64,000 bases of DNA from Telmatactis stephensoni (Eukaryota > Cnidaria > Anthozoa > Actiniaria > Isophelliidae): the NCBI GenBank assembly GCA_029948255.1, contig JALIZF010001610.1, positions 406,841 to 470,840 of the forward strand, read 5' to 3'. Both the position numbers and the translations under genes were made by a program. Shown here in pieces: positions 32,101 through 47,100 of the stretch. How positions within the stretch are numbered: the stretch's first letter is position 1; the number at the start of each line of letters is the position of its first letter. A model generated the notes under the pieces. It did not search any database and was not told the DNA's origin. It saw only the letters and a list, made by a program, of their open reading frames with translations.

Positions 32101-35100
32101 CCTCCTCCCTCCTCTCTCCCCTCCCTCCCCTCCCCCTCTTCTCTCCCATCTTTCCTTCCCTTCCCTTCCCTTCTTATTCCCTTTCCTTCTCTTCTCCCAT
32201 TCTCCTCTTTTCCCTCTTTCCTCTCCTTTCAGCTCCTCTTCTTTCATCTTGAACAATATCTTAAACAAAAATTGCCAAATTCATTGATAACTTATGGACT
32301 TAACTGTTTTTATTTTTGTATTTCAAAGATCATTGCAATTTCTGAAAGTGATGATGATGATGATGCTTTTATCAAGAAAAAGCCTAAGAAAGTAAAGAAA
32401 AGTCGTGATTCAGGTGTGCATACTACAAGACCTTGACATTAAAGTAAAAACCCTGAAAGTCCACTCAGATTAAAAACTCTGATAACATACTATACTTAGA
32501 ACGTTAAGAAAACTTGCAAAAAATTGCTAGAAAGTCACTGTGAATCACCAAGAAACCACAATTATACTAAGAGAGGGAAACTTGTATTGATGTCAGCTCG
32601 ATATGCTTGGTTCTTAGGTTATTTTTAGTAACAGGAAGCTGATGACATAGCATGTACAAATAATGAAAATTTGGTTGCTGGAGGAGAAATTTATGGTTCA
32701 TACTGTAATTACCGTATTTACTTGAATAAGCACCTCCCTCGAATAAGCGCCTCCCCCGAATAAGCGCCCCCTTTGGACAAAAAAAATTAATAAGCGCCTA
32801 CCCCGAATAAGCGCCTCGCACCTCATTATAGTATACTAATACCAGTACTGTTGTAGTAGTATAACATTGATATTATATTGATATTAAGAGGAAAGCATAC
32901 TTTGACAGTTGTGTACGCATTTCCTCTCGCTGAATAAGCGCCTCCCTCAAATAAGCACCTCCCCCGAATAAGTGCCCCATTTTAGACGTGAAAAATTTAA
33001 TAAGCGCCGGGGTGCTTATTCGAGTAAATACGGTATCTGTGTAAAAATCAAATTCCATTGTTTAAGCGCCGTGATATGGCGTCAAATTCCTGTTGCTAAA
33101 AATTAACTTAATAATTGTCAAGCACATTGCATAGACATCTATCTTCAAGTTGCCATCTCTTAGTATTATGGTCTCTTGAAACCGCTTGTTTTCAGGAGTG
33201 ATTTAAGGTCTAGATGTACAATGCATGGATACATGTACTTGAGTTCAAAATTGATTTTTTTTCTCCAGTTTGTCTGGTTCATGTTAATCTTTTCTTTAAT
33301 TTTATTATAAAATGATTTTCTAGAATCAGAAGAAGAGCCATTACCTGTGGGACTGAGGTGAGTAATTCATTTTAATGTATGTTGGCATACAATGGAAAGC
33401 TAACTTGAACTTACTTTCAATTTTTTTGTTTAATAAGGAAAACTTTCAGCAAGAAAAAAGAGTCATCAAAACCACCTAAAAGCAAGAAATCTTCCTATTT
33501 TGATGATTCAGGTACTGTAAGTTGAATTTCAGGACATCAGTGAGAGTCGGCAGGGTTCAGGGTTACAGAGCTCAATTTATTATAAATGATCCAATTTGAA
33601 GTGAGAAAGTTTCTGGGGTAATTTGGGTGGGGAGGGTTGGAATCATACATGTAAAAGGTCCCTTTAGGGAGGCATTGAAATATTTAAACATCATTTTGTC
33701 ATTAGTACACTACTAAGAAATTCATACTCTCTTTAAATTGTCTTTATACTCTCTTTACTGATCAGTCTTTACAATATAATTTACATGATTAAGTTTACAC
33801 AATAATAAAAAATGAATAAATTGGAACACATTGGAAGCTGGGGAGCTGAAGTAACTGAAGTTTTCTGAGCCAGTTCCCCATTAAAAAGCAATAAATAAAT
33901 AAGGTGATTGGTCAACACGTTTGTATATATAAATATAAAACTCTTTTATACATAGGTATTTAAGTAGCTCTGTATTCACAAATATGAATCCAATATATCT
34001 TGCTTAAGTCATATTAAATTAATGCTTATATTTTTAATCAGATGATGATGAGACTCCAATCAATATAAAAAAACTCCCAAAGTCAGCAGAGAAATCCAAA
34101 AAAATAGATACAAAAAAGAGCAAACCTGACAAACCAGTTTCACCAGAAAAACAAGTTAAACCTGAAAAGTTAACTAAAGTAGAAAAACCAGTTACTCCAG
34201 TAAAGCGGACCACTACTGTGAATGATTTCTTTGGGTCTGCCCCTGTACAAAGATCAGCAGGGAAAACTGCATCCTCCAAAAGAAAACAGGTATATATATG
34301 AATATATAATAGGAGGGGGACTACTACAAGGGAAGAGATATGACAGCTAGCTAGGGCAGGCAAACAAGCCTTCGCAAACCTTCATCTTGATAAAATGATA
34401 CTTATTTTGTGATGCAATATTGGTAAATTTTACAATAATTATTGATCACTGTTATCATTCAGTGGCCCAATGTAGATCCCTGTGGAACCCCTAATTCAGC
34501 AGTGCTTATGCAGATGTCATTTACACTGCAGTGTACAACATCCACACTCATCATAAACCAATTGTTCTCCAGTGGCCCACTGTAGATCCCTGAGGAACTC
34601 CTGATACAGTCGTGCCAATGCAAGCATCATTTACACTGCAGTTGCAAAAACAGTACTTTAGATTTACTCTTATCTTACTATGCTTATATTGATCATAATT
34701 ATTTAGACCTCAGATGAGGATATAACAGAGAAGCCACAGTCTTCAACATTATCTCCCTCTAAAGGGAACTCTGAACATGATAGCCACCAACCCATGAAAA
34801 AGGTATTTGGGTGTAACCATGGCCATTGTACAGTGACAGGTTTCAAAGTTACACTATCTGTACCTACTTATATCTTCATTTTGTTCTTTTTTTCCAGAGA
34901 AAAGAAGACAAATCCCCAGCCAAGAAGGTGAAAATTGTTTTATCCAAAAAAGGGGGTTCTCAATCGAAACTGGCAACAGCAGAAATCCACCTGATTGCTA
35001 AGACACATAGCCATGACTATTCTTGACATCAAATTTGACTGGTTATGGATGCCTACGTCAGCTTAACTTGTCATCTGTCACGTGTCACATTAGCTGCCTA

Positions 35101-38100
35101 TAGTCACATCTGTCACATGTCACATCAGCTGCCTATAGTCACATCTGTCACATGTGTCACATCAGCTGCCTATAGTCACATCTGTCATATGTGTCACATC
35201 AGCTGCCTATAGTCACATCTGTCCTGTGTCACATTAGCTGCCTATAGTCACATCTGTCACATGTGTCACATCAGCTGCCTATAGTCACATCTGTCACATG
35301 TGTCACATCAGCTGCCTCTTGTCACATCTGTCACATGTGTCACATCAGCTGCCTATAGTCACATCTGTCACATGTGTCACATCAGCTGCCTATGGTCACA
35401 TCTGCCGCATGTGTCACATCAGCTGCCCATAGTCACATCTGTCCTGTGTCACATCAGCTGCCTATAGTCACATCTGTGACATGTGTCACATCAGCTGCCT
35501 ATAGTCACATCTGTCCTGTGTCACATCAGCTGCCTATAGTCACATCTGTCACGTGTCACATCAGCTGCCTATAGTTACATCTGTCACATGTGTCACATCA
35601 GCTGCCTATAGTTACATCTGTCACATGTGTCACATCAGCTGCCTATAGTCACATCTGTCCTGTGTCACATCAGCTGTCTATAGTCACATCTGTCACATGT
35701 GTCACATCAGCTGCCTATAGTCACATCTGTCCTGTGTCACATCAGCTGCCTATAGTCACATCTGTCACGTGTCACATCAGCTGTCTATAGTCACATCTGT
35801 CACATGTGTCACATCAGCTGCCTATAGTCACATCTGTCACATGTGTCACATCAGCTGCCTATAGTCACATCTGTCCTGTGTCACATCAGCTGCCTATAGT
35901 CACATCTGTCCTGTGTCACATCAGCTGCCTATAGTCACATCTGTCACGTGTCACATCAGCTGCCTATAGTCACATCTGTCACATGTGTCACATCAGCTGT
36001 CTATAGTCACATCTGTCACATGTGTCACATCAGCTGCCTATAGTCACATCTGTCACATGTGTCACATCAGCTGCCTATGGTCACATCTGTCACATGTGTC
36101 ACATCAGCTGCCTATAGTCACATCTGTCCTGTGTCACATCAGCTGCCTATAGTCACATCTGTCACATGTGTCACATCAGCTGCCTATAGTCACATCTGTC
36201 ACATGTGTCACATCAGCTGTCTATAGTCACATCTGTCACATGTGTCACATCAGCTGCCTATAGTCACATCTGTCACATGTGTCACATCAGCTGCCTATGG
36301 TCACATCTGTCACATGTGTCACATCAGCTGCCTATAGTCACATCTGTCCTGTGTCACATCAGCTGCCTATAGTCACATCTGTCACATGTGTCACATCAGC
36401 TGCCTATAGTCACATCTGTCCTGTGTCACATCAGCTGCCTCTTGTCACATCTGTCACATGTGTCACATCAGCTGCCTATAGTCACATCTGTCACATGTGT
36501 CACATCAGCTGCCTATGGTCACATCTGTCACATGTGTCACATCAGCTGCCTATAGTCACATCTGTCCTGTGTCACATCAGCTGCCTCTTGTCACATCTGT
36601 CACATGTGTCACATCAGCTGCCTATAGTCACATCTGTCACATGTGTCACATCAGCTGCCTATGGTCACATCTGTCACATGTGTCACATCAGCTGCCCATA
36701 GTCACATCTGTCCTGTGTCACATCAGCTGCCTATAGTCACATCTGTGACATGTGTCACATCAGCTGCCTATAGTCACATCTGTCCTGTGTCACATCAGCT
36801 GCCTATAGTCACATCTGTCACATGTGTCACATCAGCTGCCTATAGTCACATCTGTCCTGTGTCACATCAGCTGCCTATAGTCACATCTGTCCTGTGTCAC
36901 ATCAGCTGCCTATAGTCACATCTGTCACGTGTCACATCAGCTGCCTATAGTCACATCTGCCCTGTGTCACATCAGCTGCCTATAGTCACATCTGTCCTGT
37001 GTCACATCAGCTGCCTATAGTCACATCTGTCACATGTGTCACATCAGCTGCCTATAGTCACATCTGTCCTGTGTCACATCAGCTGCCTATAGTCACATCT
37101 GTCACGTGTCACATCAGCTGCCTATAGTCACATCTGTCCTGTGTCACATCAGCTGCCTATAGTCACATCTGTGACATGTGTCACATCAGCTGCCTATAGT
37201 CACATCTGTCCTGTGTCACATCAGCTGCCTATAGTCACATCTGTCATGTGTCACATCAGCTGCCTATAGTCACATCTGTCCTGTGTCACATCAGCTGTCT
37301 ATAGACATATCTATTGAGAAAACTAACCCTAGTCCACCTTAGAGAGAGTTTCATTACAGACAGTATGGGGCAATTTAAAAAGCAGGGACGAGGCAAATGT
37401 GTCCGTCTTAGAGAGAAGTCTGCCTTGCAGGGATGTTCGCATTGAGGAAGTTTGTTGTGTCACGTTTTGATTTCAAGAAATATTGAGAGAGCCCGCCCTC
37501 TTCACAGTCCCTGGAAAGATATTTATTTTTAACATCTTTACATCATTATATTATTTTAGTCTCCTGTCAAGGAAGAAAAACCAAGTCTTTCAAGAAAATT
37601 AGCCAAAGTTGTTGCTGCATCCAAGACATTAGTTCCTGATACACCAACACCTGAAAAGAAAAATGCCAAAACCAGACCACAAAAGACTCCTAGTCCTTCA
37701 AAACCAGGTACTATGATGAAATCTAAGGTGTTGTTTACATGATTGATCTTTTCTCTCTTTCTGAAAGAAAAACTAGTACTCAACTACAAAATAGGTAACT
37801 CCTAATAATTTTAAATTGCATGTGTAGACAACAATAAAGATATCTCTGCTCCTCTGCCTTGCTTACATGTATATTGTTTACATGGTAATAGTGAACAATC
37901 TGCACTGTAGTAAGTGGTTGGTAAGTTGAACAAGTGGTTGGTAATATAAGTGGTCGATAAGTGGTTGATAAGTGGGTTGGTAAGTGGTCGATAAGTGGTT
38001 GATAAGTGGATTGGTAAGTGGTCGATAAGTGGTTGATAAGTGGGTTGGTAAGTGGTCAACAAGTGGTTGATAAGTGGGTTGGTAAGTGGTCAATAAGTGG

Positions 38101-41100
38101 TTGATAAGTTGGTTGGTAAGTGGTCAATAAGTGGTTGATAAGTGGGTTGGTAAGTGGTCAATAAGTGGTTGGTCAGTAAGGTAATGTTGAGGTAAGGTGA
38201 TGGTAAGTTAACTGTAAGGTAATGGTAGTAAGTAGCTGGTTGATGAACTGAGTTATTCACCACTTACCATACGGTGCAGATATTTTTACCATTTACGTTT
38301 TTCATAACATCTTTATAAACTATTTTTTGATCATTTTTCAAAGTTGTTGAATCACCAAAGAAAAAGCCTGACACCCCACAAACACAATCATCAAATCCCC
38401 CTGCTTCTCTGGAGAAGAAGAAGTCCGGTTACAGAAGTTTTATGCAAAGAGAAGGACCAAGAGCACTTGGGTCAAAGGAAATACCTCAGGTACATGGAAC
38501 AGTAGCATGTATAATCTTATAAGATGAAAGCGAGTCCGAATATATTCATTTTAGGTTGATAGTCATGTTGGTTGAATATCAACCTAAAATAAATATATTC
38601 GGACTTGCTTTCATCTTATTCTATTTAAAACTGACAGCATCTCCTGGATGTATAATCTTGTACAGTGTAGACAGTGAGTTGATTTGAAGTGTTCTTTTAT
38701 TCAGCCATGAAGTGACAATGTAGTGTTTTTGATGATGTTGATATGACTCCTTATACTCTAGCATCGCTACAGTTTCTCTAGGGAGAGCCTGCACGAATGC
38801 TCTTAAAAATGTTATTCTTGATTATGCATTGGAGGATAAAGCTCAATCTTGGCCCATGACAGTGGAACATTGTGGCTGATTTTCTTTTAATGACATTTAC
38901 CACACATTCATATATTTATATGTATATATTTAGTAAATATAAAGAAAAAATTTTAATTATCCGTCGCCCCAACCTGTCATTACTTAACAAACATAATGAG
39001 CTTGTCTCTTCCTGCTGCCACAGAAGCAAAGCATTTCTACGTAACAGCTAATAGGAACATTCAAATTAACCGCCACATCATTTATGCAAATTTATGTAAA
39101 TTAATACTGACAGTATATATACGATGGTACTGAATATTCTAATGATTAAAATCCCCTGAAAAGTGACAGTAAGTCACGAAACAGGCTTATAGGGATGAAT
39201 TTGTAGTCTCTTTGCTTTTTCTAATCTCAATGTGAATGTAGAGCTACCATGTTGATCATCATCATCATTATTATTAATGATATGTTCTTAAACATTTTCC
39301 TGGTTTGATTTACTTGGTTGCAGGGAGAGGAAAATTGTTTTGAAGGAATGACATTCGTTATCACTGGAGTTTTAGAGACAATTGAAAGAGAGGAGGCTCA
39401 AGATGCTATCCAAAGATATGGTGGGAAAGTAACATCAGCTGTTAGCAAAAAGACGTCTTATTTAATTGTTGGCAGAGATCCTGGTGCTTCTAAGACATCT
39501 AAGGTACATTTGTTTTTATCCCTTCATCCAGTTTTCATTATATTTATCTTTTCATTCATTTGTTCATTCATTGTACAGTTGTCTTCCTATTTCTCCAGCT
39601 TTGACCTAATTAAACCAAACTAAAGTACAATGAGTCAGACATTTATTCTTCAAATAACAACAGTTTCTCTTGTCTTTAGGCAAATACTTTAGGTACCAAA
39701 GTTATTGATGAAGATGGCTTTTTTGATTTGGTCAAAAATACTCCTGGCAAAAAGAGTTCATATGAACAAACACCAGAGAAGCCGCCAGCCAAAAGGCCCA
39801 AAACATCAGTGAGTGAGTCTCCATTGACAAAATCTCCACCCAAAAAATCTCCTAAGGCCTTGCCCAGTAAGGCTATGGTGGAATCACAAAACTCACAAAA
39901 GTCCACAGGTTCAGTGTTCTCACCAGCAACTCAGACATCTGGATCTCCAGTTGTAAAAGGTAATTTCAGTAGTGTGTGAGTTGTAGTCGAGTTTTTTTCC
40001 ATGAAAACAAAAAGTAGGGTTGTTGTTTTACCTTGTTTTTGTTTTGTCTTGTTTTTCCTATTTATTTTAATCCTATTTGATTTTTGCAGCAGGAGAAAGC
40101 CTGATGTGGGTGGATAAATACAAACCTCAGACTATTAAACAAATTATTGGTCAACAAGGTGACAAGAGTAACATGAGGAAATTGATAAATTGGATTAAAA
40201 ATTGGAACAGTAATCGTAAAAAGACACACCCTAAGAGTAAGTTAATTTGTGTACTTTTATCTTTTGTTCTGTCATTAGATCTTCTTGGCACCCTACACTG
40301 TACTTATTGAACTCTCAAAGGGATCTCCTCTATAAAGTAGACAGGAAACTACATGTCCCACCCATCCCCACTCCTCATCCCCACCCCCCACCAAGGTGTC
40401 ATTTTAGGGGGCAGACACTGTACACCTACATGTATTTCCATCAATGTGGACTCACATGTATTCATAAGCAGCAGAGTCACTCATGTCTCATCTCCAAAGT
40501 GTCTTTATAGGGGGTAGAGAGTGTGCCCTCTGCCCCACCCTCTAGTGCTCAGCCTTTGTATAGGACTTTAAAAGCTACTGTGAGTCACTTCTGAATATGT
40601 CCCTTCACCTACATAAGTTTCCCTTTGTTTGGCACTAAAAATGTGTCATGGTCTACCCACCTTCAATTAGAGCTCCGTCCCACACCTTTTAAGAACTGCA
40701 TAGAGAGTTTCACTGATTGAAATGAAATTCAAGAAAATGTGGTGATGAGAACAAGGATCACACCAACAAACATAAACAGTATTGCTACAAAAATATTGTC
40801 TAAGGGAAAACAAGTATTGCAGTTCACAATGAAGATTGACTTCCAACCAATAGTTGAGTTCTAATGAAATATCTTAATGTGTATTGATCAACAAATCTCT
40901 GAAATTATTTCAGCTTCATTCTTCCAAAGAGACCAAGATGGTGCAATACACAAAGCGGCCTTGCTGTCAGGTCCACCTGGTGTTGGCAAGACAACTACAG
41001 CAGTGTTGGTCTGTAAAGAACTTGGCTACAGTTTTGTGGAAATGAATGCTAGTGATTCTAGGAACAAGAAATCATTAGAAGGGCATGTGTCACAGTTGTT

Positions 41101-44100
41101 GTCTAATAAGAGTATGGATGCCTTTGTTGGAGGTGAGAGAGATACACTTTAACATGGGGAGACTTCCCAACATGGTCCAAGTGTTGATAGCTCTTTTTTT
41201 CTTAAAGAACTAAGATAAACTTATAGTGATTGTGTTTTATAAAACAACTTAACAAATCCAGCTTAGTCATCAGCATCATGATCAATATCATCATCATTAC
41301 CATCATCATCATCATGCCATTTGTGCATTATCCATTGTAGTGCATTTTCCATTGTAGTGCATTTCCCATTTCCTCTAAAGGAAAATTACTACAGTCTACA
41401 CATTGATTAACCTTATCATCATAAACACCATCATCATCATCATCACCTCATAATTGCAATATTACAATAATTACCTCTCTTCACTTTTATTACAACAATA
41501 CCTGGGAAGAGAGGGCAGAGCAACAGATAAAGACTGAATGATACTTAAGTAATGATTGCTCTGCCATTCTTTTTGTTCAGGTCCAAACAATCCTTATAAG
41601 GATGCATCCAAACATGTTCTTATCATGGATGAGGTTGATGGCATGGCTGGTAATGAGGACAGGGGTGGTATGCAGGTACTCTAACCGATACATAAAATAA
41701 ATACAGTGAACTTTCTAGAGAGACAGATACCCACAGGACAATCACCAACTGTTCATTTTATAGAGCTGCCCATTATATAGGGAGTTTAGCTGCAATAAAA
41801 TAATGGATTTTTTGGCCAAGAGAGAGATCAAGTATATGGTGTCCATTGCAGAGAGAGGTTGCTGTCAATTTGAAGGGCCATGAGGAGAGAGTTGCTCTAC
41901 ATATAACGTCATTTGATATTGAATTTGTAAATGATACCTGCTTGACTGACCCATTTTAGCAGTTGGTAGGCATTCTTGTTAGTACTTAGTCCAGGAATTC
42001 CAGCCAGACTGTCATGTCATGGTATTGAATAAGGGACCAGTCAATTTACAGGGGGGGTGATGTAAATGAAAAATGTAATGCTCAACTTTTGCTGGTCCCC
42101 TCCTTTCCCACATACATACATTCACGACATTTATACAGAGTGTGCACAAAAATATGTGACCCCCCCTCCCCCTCTATTTGGACCAGCCCATCCCACCCTG
42201 TAAATAATGACCAGTCCCTTACTGAGGAGAAGGCGCTATCAATCAAAACATCACATTTCCCAAAAACCTGGTTACATTGTGAGACATTGTGATATTGTGT
42301 ATCAGTCATTTAAGTTACATTTGATGTATGTTTGTTTTCCTTTTCAGGAATTGATCTCTTTGATCAAGAGCACTAAAATCCCCATTATTTGCATGTGCAA
42401 TGACAGAAACAGCCAAAAAATAAGAAGCCTGGTCAACTACTGTTTTGATCTTAGATTCCAAAGACCCCGTGTGGAACAAATTAAAGTAAGTCACAACAAC
42501 AGAAGGTTTCATATGAGTGTGAAACAGACAGCCCCGTGCCATGACCTTGTTAGTGCTGTGTTGTCTATAAAAACATTTGAAATTCCTGCCGTAACTATTC
42601 CGTGATCGTGCAGTGCTGTTTTCACAGTCATACAAAATCTACTCTATAAAACTATATACATTGTACCATTGTATTATAATATGTCAGTAACTTATTTTAT
42701 CTCAGTAGTGGCTTGCAAATTAGCATTGATGTTTTTGTTTATAAACCAAAAATCTGATGAGCAAGTTGATTTTTCCAGGGAGCCATGATGTCTATTGCTT
42801 ATAAAGAAGGTCTTAAAATCCCCCCATCAGCCATGGATCAGATTATAATTGGAGCAAACCAAGATATCAGACAGGTACGTCTAGGCTAAGACCAGCTCAC
42901 TCATTTGCCACACCCTATCATAATAAAGGAATGGATAACAAGGACACATAGTCTTCTCAGTAGTCAGCAAGTGGCAGACATGCATTAGCTGTGAATTCAA
43001 ACTTAGCCTCCTGTTCTGATTATGAAGTTTAACTTTGGTCATGAGCTTCTTTGTCAACTTCATTTGCCCTCTGCTGCCTACAGTCTTGTTTGTGCAGCCA
43101 TTGGAAATTCTATTTAGAACACTGTGCTGATAACAGTACATGTTTGGTTGAGGTTGTTCATGAGATACCATTAAAATAGTCTTTGCCACTTTATCAAAGA
43201 GTCGTTTTAGGGAATGGGTAGTCTGCCCCTTACCCCACTTTTCATCAGTGCCACACCCTGTAGATATTTAAGGCAAAACTGAGCTGTTGATACAGAAAAG
43301 TCAAAACAAGGATGTAAGATTGGCACAGTTAATATAATCCTCTTAGAGGGCTGTGCATAACCAAATAAGTAATCCATGCTACTTGTAAAATTTCTTTTTA
43401 AGTGAAGTATTTTGTTTTAGATATTGCATAACATGTCCATGTGGACATCAACCAATAAGCATGTGACATACGATCAAGCAAAACAAGATGCCAAAAAGGC
43501 ACACAAAGATATTAAAACGGTAGGTACGCAAGTTAATTTTGTCAGGATGTTGTGATGACTGTGATGTCAATAAAGGAATCAGAATGACAGGTTGCAAAAG
43601 AATGCATGAGAGGCATGAGATGGTGTGGACGTTTCTCTATCGTAGGAAATCCTCCTTAACTGCAATGCCATTTTGGGCCATTTGAGAAAACTTGAAAAAC
43701 TCATTCAAAAAGTCCCCCTTCAACAATTTGACCAGGACCTGGTTCAAAGGGCAATTAAAGTTAATCCTGTGTTAATATCAATGATTTTCCTGATAATTAA
43801 TCCTGGGTTAAAATGAGTGGATTTCTTTAGATTTAATCCTGGGTTAAAATCAGTGGTTTTCTTTAGAGTTAATCCTTGGTTAAAATCAATGGTTTTCTTA
43901 AGATTTAATCCTGAGTTAAAATGAATGGTTTTCTTTAGATTTAATCCTGGATTAAAATGAATGGTTTTCTTTAGATTTAATCCTTGGTTAAAATCAGTGG
44001 TTTTCTTCAGATTTAATCCTGAGTTACTGCAAATGGCCTTAAGAATAACTGGGCACTGAAGATCTAATCACAACCCTGACTTTTGTCATGGACCTTTCAG

Positions 44101-47100
44101 GAGCAAGAGTTTTGCTAGAGTTTTCTCATAGTTTATCAAACTCATTAATAATTCATTAGAAAACACAATGGAAATCACTACCGGAACGTAGATCTTTATA
44201 TCGGATAAAGATTTTTGTTCATTTGCATAAACTTGAAGTTGGATTTTCTAAGCCAAAAGTAGTCAAACTTGGAAAATTCTGGTCCAATATGATAATTGAC
44301 AACTAGACGTTTGATAAGTAATATAAAGAACTCGAGAGCGTGTTATATCGGGTCTAAAGATCCTCGCCTTCGGCTCGGATCTTTATCCACCGATATAACA
44401 CGCTCTCTCGTTCTTTATACATTACGTATTATTGCTGTTGCAGGGGCCATTTGATGCTATTCGTAAACTTCTCTCCTTTGAGAGCACCAAGTTAAGCCTG
44501 ATTGACAAATCAGACTTGTTCTTCTGTGATTACTCTCTTATGCCATTGTTTGTTCAAGAAAATTACCTTGCTGTCAGGCCAGGGAAAGCAGAGTAAGCAA
44601 AATACACTGTTCCATTTAGTTTTACCAAGTTTAATAATAACTCTTTTACCCGAGCAAGTTGTAAAGGGTATCAAAAATGTTAATTGATCGATGATGATGA
44701 TGATGATGATGATGATTAAAAATGTTGCCCTCAGTCAAAAACTGCCCTTTCCTAAAAGTTATTTTCCTTTTTACTGCAACGCCCCAATAGTATAATAAAA
44801 ATATGTTGACACTTGCTTCAGTATTATGCACCACAAGCATTTGCCCTCCTGCCTCTCAGATTCCTCTAGCTCTTCTAATAAAATAAATGTGTATTTGTTA
44901 TCAGGGGGAATAAACAGAAGTGTCTTGACCTTATTAGCAAGACAGCTGATTCTATAAGCGATGGAGATCTTGTGGAGAAACAAATACGATCTTATGGAAG
45001 CTGGTCTCTTCTACCAACACAGGTACAACCGATGATCTTCCTCTACTCGCCTCAATTTTTTGTTTATTTGTTCATCTATTCGTTTATTAATCCATTTGTT
45101 CGTTCGTTCATTCCTTCGTTCTTTAATTAATTCCTTGTTCATCGATCGATCATCATTTATCCATTCATTCAAACATCTTCGATGCATCGGTTGATGATTG
45201 TAGCAAAAGAAATTGCAGTGTTCTACCAGACGTCCCGATGGTTGGCATTTTCGCTGACAGCTGGCATCTCAAGCACCAGTAAAGGCCAGGACACGCGCTG
45301 CAAATTTCCTTCCAAAGTTGTGTGCAACAGCTGCAGGATTCGGGTTCTACTTCTGCAACTTTTCTTATTTTAACGTTGCGCGCAACATTGCAGGGGTGGA
45401 CACATGGTACAACTGTTGCGCGCAACACTAAAGGGGTGGACACTGTGTAACTGAGTTGCGCGCAACATTGCAGGGGTGGACACACGGTGTAACTGTGTTG
45501 CGTGCAATATTGTAGGGGTGGACACACGGTGTAACTGTGTTGCGTGCAATATTGTAGAGGTGGGCACACGGTGTAACTGTGTTGCGTGCAACATTGCAGG
45601 GGTGGACACACGGTGTAACTGTGTTGCGTGCAATATTGTAGGGGTGGACACACGGTGTAACTGTGTTGCGTGCAATATTGTAGAGGTGGGCACACGGTGT
45701 AACTGTGTTGCGTGCAACATTGCAGGGGTGGACACACGGTGAAACTGTGTTGTGCGCAATGTTACAGAAAAAAAGTGCATCGTGTGTCTAGCCTTAACTG
45801 GGGAGATCATGTCCTCAGTTGACAAATTTCGGTGCTAAAAATTTGGGGCTACTACTTTATAATCTCTGGAAAACACTCAACCTGTTAGGCTCATTTGAAT
45901 GAGCCTTGAAACAATTATTTGGTTGTATTCACAATTCATCTTTCAGGCAATATTCTCGTGTGTCATCCCATCGTATTTCATTGGTGGTGGAATGGAACAG
46001 AAAATCGATTTTCCTCAGTGGCTTGGTAAGAATTCTAAAAGAGGAAGACTAGACAGAATCCTGCAAGAACTGCAATGTCACATGAGAATAAGGTATGGCA
46101 ACGGTATTAGGTGTGTTGTACCTTCCTGTGTGGGCTGACGATGATGATGGTGATGATGATGATGAAGATGAGATGATTACAATCGAACCTCAACTTGCGA
46201 CAACCTCCCATAAGTGACCACCTCTCTTGTGCGAGTAATTTTCAAAAATGTCAAGTTCCCCCTGCAAATCACTATAATTCACACCTCACGTAAGCGACCA
46301 CCTCTCCTAAGCGACTGCAGCCACTTCTAGAGATAACAGTTTGTCATTCTTTTGTTTTTAACCCCCTGTAAGCGACTTGATAAAAAAGTCCTCTCACCAT
46401 ACGAGTTCTCAGTTTGCTCTCCTCATATCGGATAAATGCTTTCTGATACAGCTAAAAAACGCTTATTACGGTAAAATATACAAGACTCTTTCATGGAGAA
46501 TTGTAAAAGTAATTTGTAGTTTCCGTATGACGCAAAATTTAGATTGCCTAAGGTTTTAACTCTCGTATGCGACCACCTTAATTTGATATTTTGGGTTGTC
46601 GTTTATGGGAGGTTTGACTGAATTTCTTTTATTCAACAGTACTTCAGCAGACAAGGCTTGTATAAATCTCGATTACATCCCACATCTTAGGAACAGTTTA
46701 ACAGCGCCTCTTATGGACGAGGTAGGGTAGACAAGGCGGCAAAACGACTGCACATGCGCGAGTTTTCGCGGGCTTACGCGCGTACGCGTCTTGACCACAG
46801 GAATCCCAAGCAATATTTTTTAGAATTTTTATCAATAGATTTTTTCCATACCATGTCTTTGAGCTTAATTTTTAGCATTGGTGCAAAAGGCCGGCGACAG
46901 AATATACTATAATTCCTCAAACTGATTTTGGGGGACTAACTTTGGCTTCTGTGGCTAGCTTAGTTTTCGCCGGTAAAGTACACCGCCGATTGTTTCCATA
47001 ATTCGCGCATGCGCGGTATCTTTTGCCATGGTGTCAGAAGAGGATTATTTTGCAAACTAAAGGTTAACCATGGCCCAACTCTGTGGTCATATTTATAATT

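Noticed and set aside
34928..35026. Extension of RFC1 exon 8 to a stop codon (VKIVLSKKGG...)
   Set aside because: Would truncate RFC1 before its BRCT domain; the GTGAAA donor at 34928 keeps phase with exon 9. An alternative short isoform cannot be excluded.
35374..36915. Long plus-strand open frames coding MSHQLP/VTS repeats
   Set aside because: They arise from the satellite array; no codon bias, no domain, and the repeat shifts frame between 35- and 37-base units.
35001..37312. CRISPR-like array
   Set aside because: Units are uninterrupted tandem repeats without unique spacers, inside an intron of an animal gene.
44692..44718. GATGATGAT as a coding Asp run
   Set aside because: It lies in RFC1 intron 19 between secure exons; a microsatellite only.
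45165..45825. Minus-strand Cys/Thr-rich repeat frames (CPPLQYCTQHSYTV)
   Set aside because: Product of the 42-base minisatellite, open in several frames at once, with no flanking exon signals.
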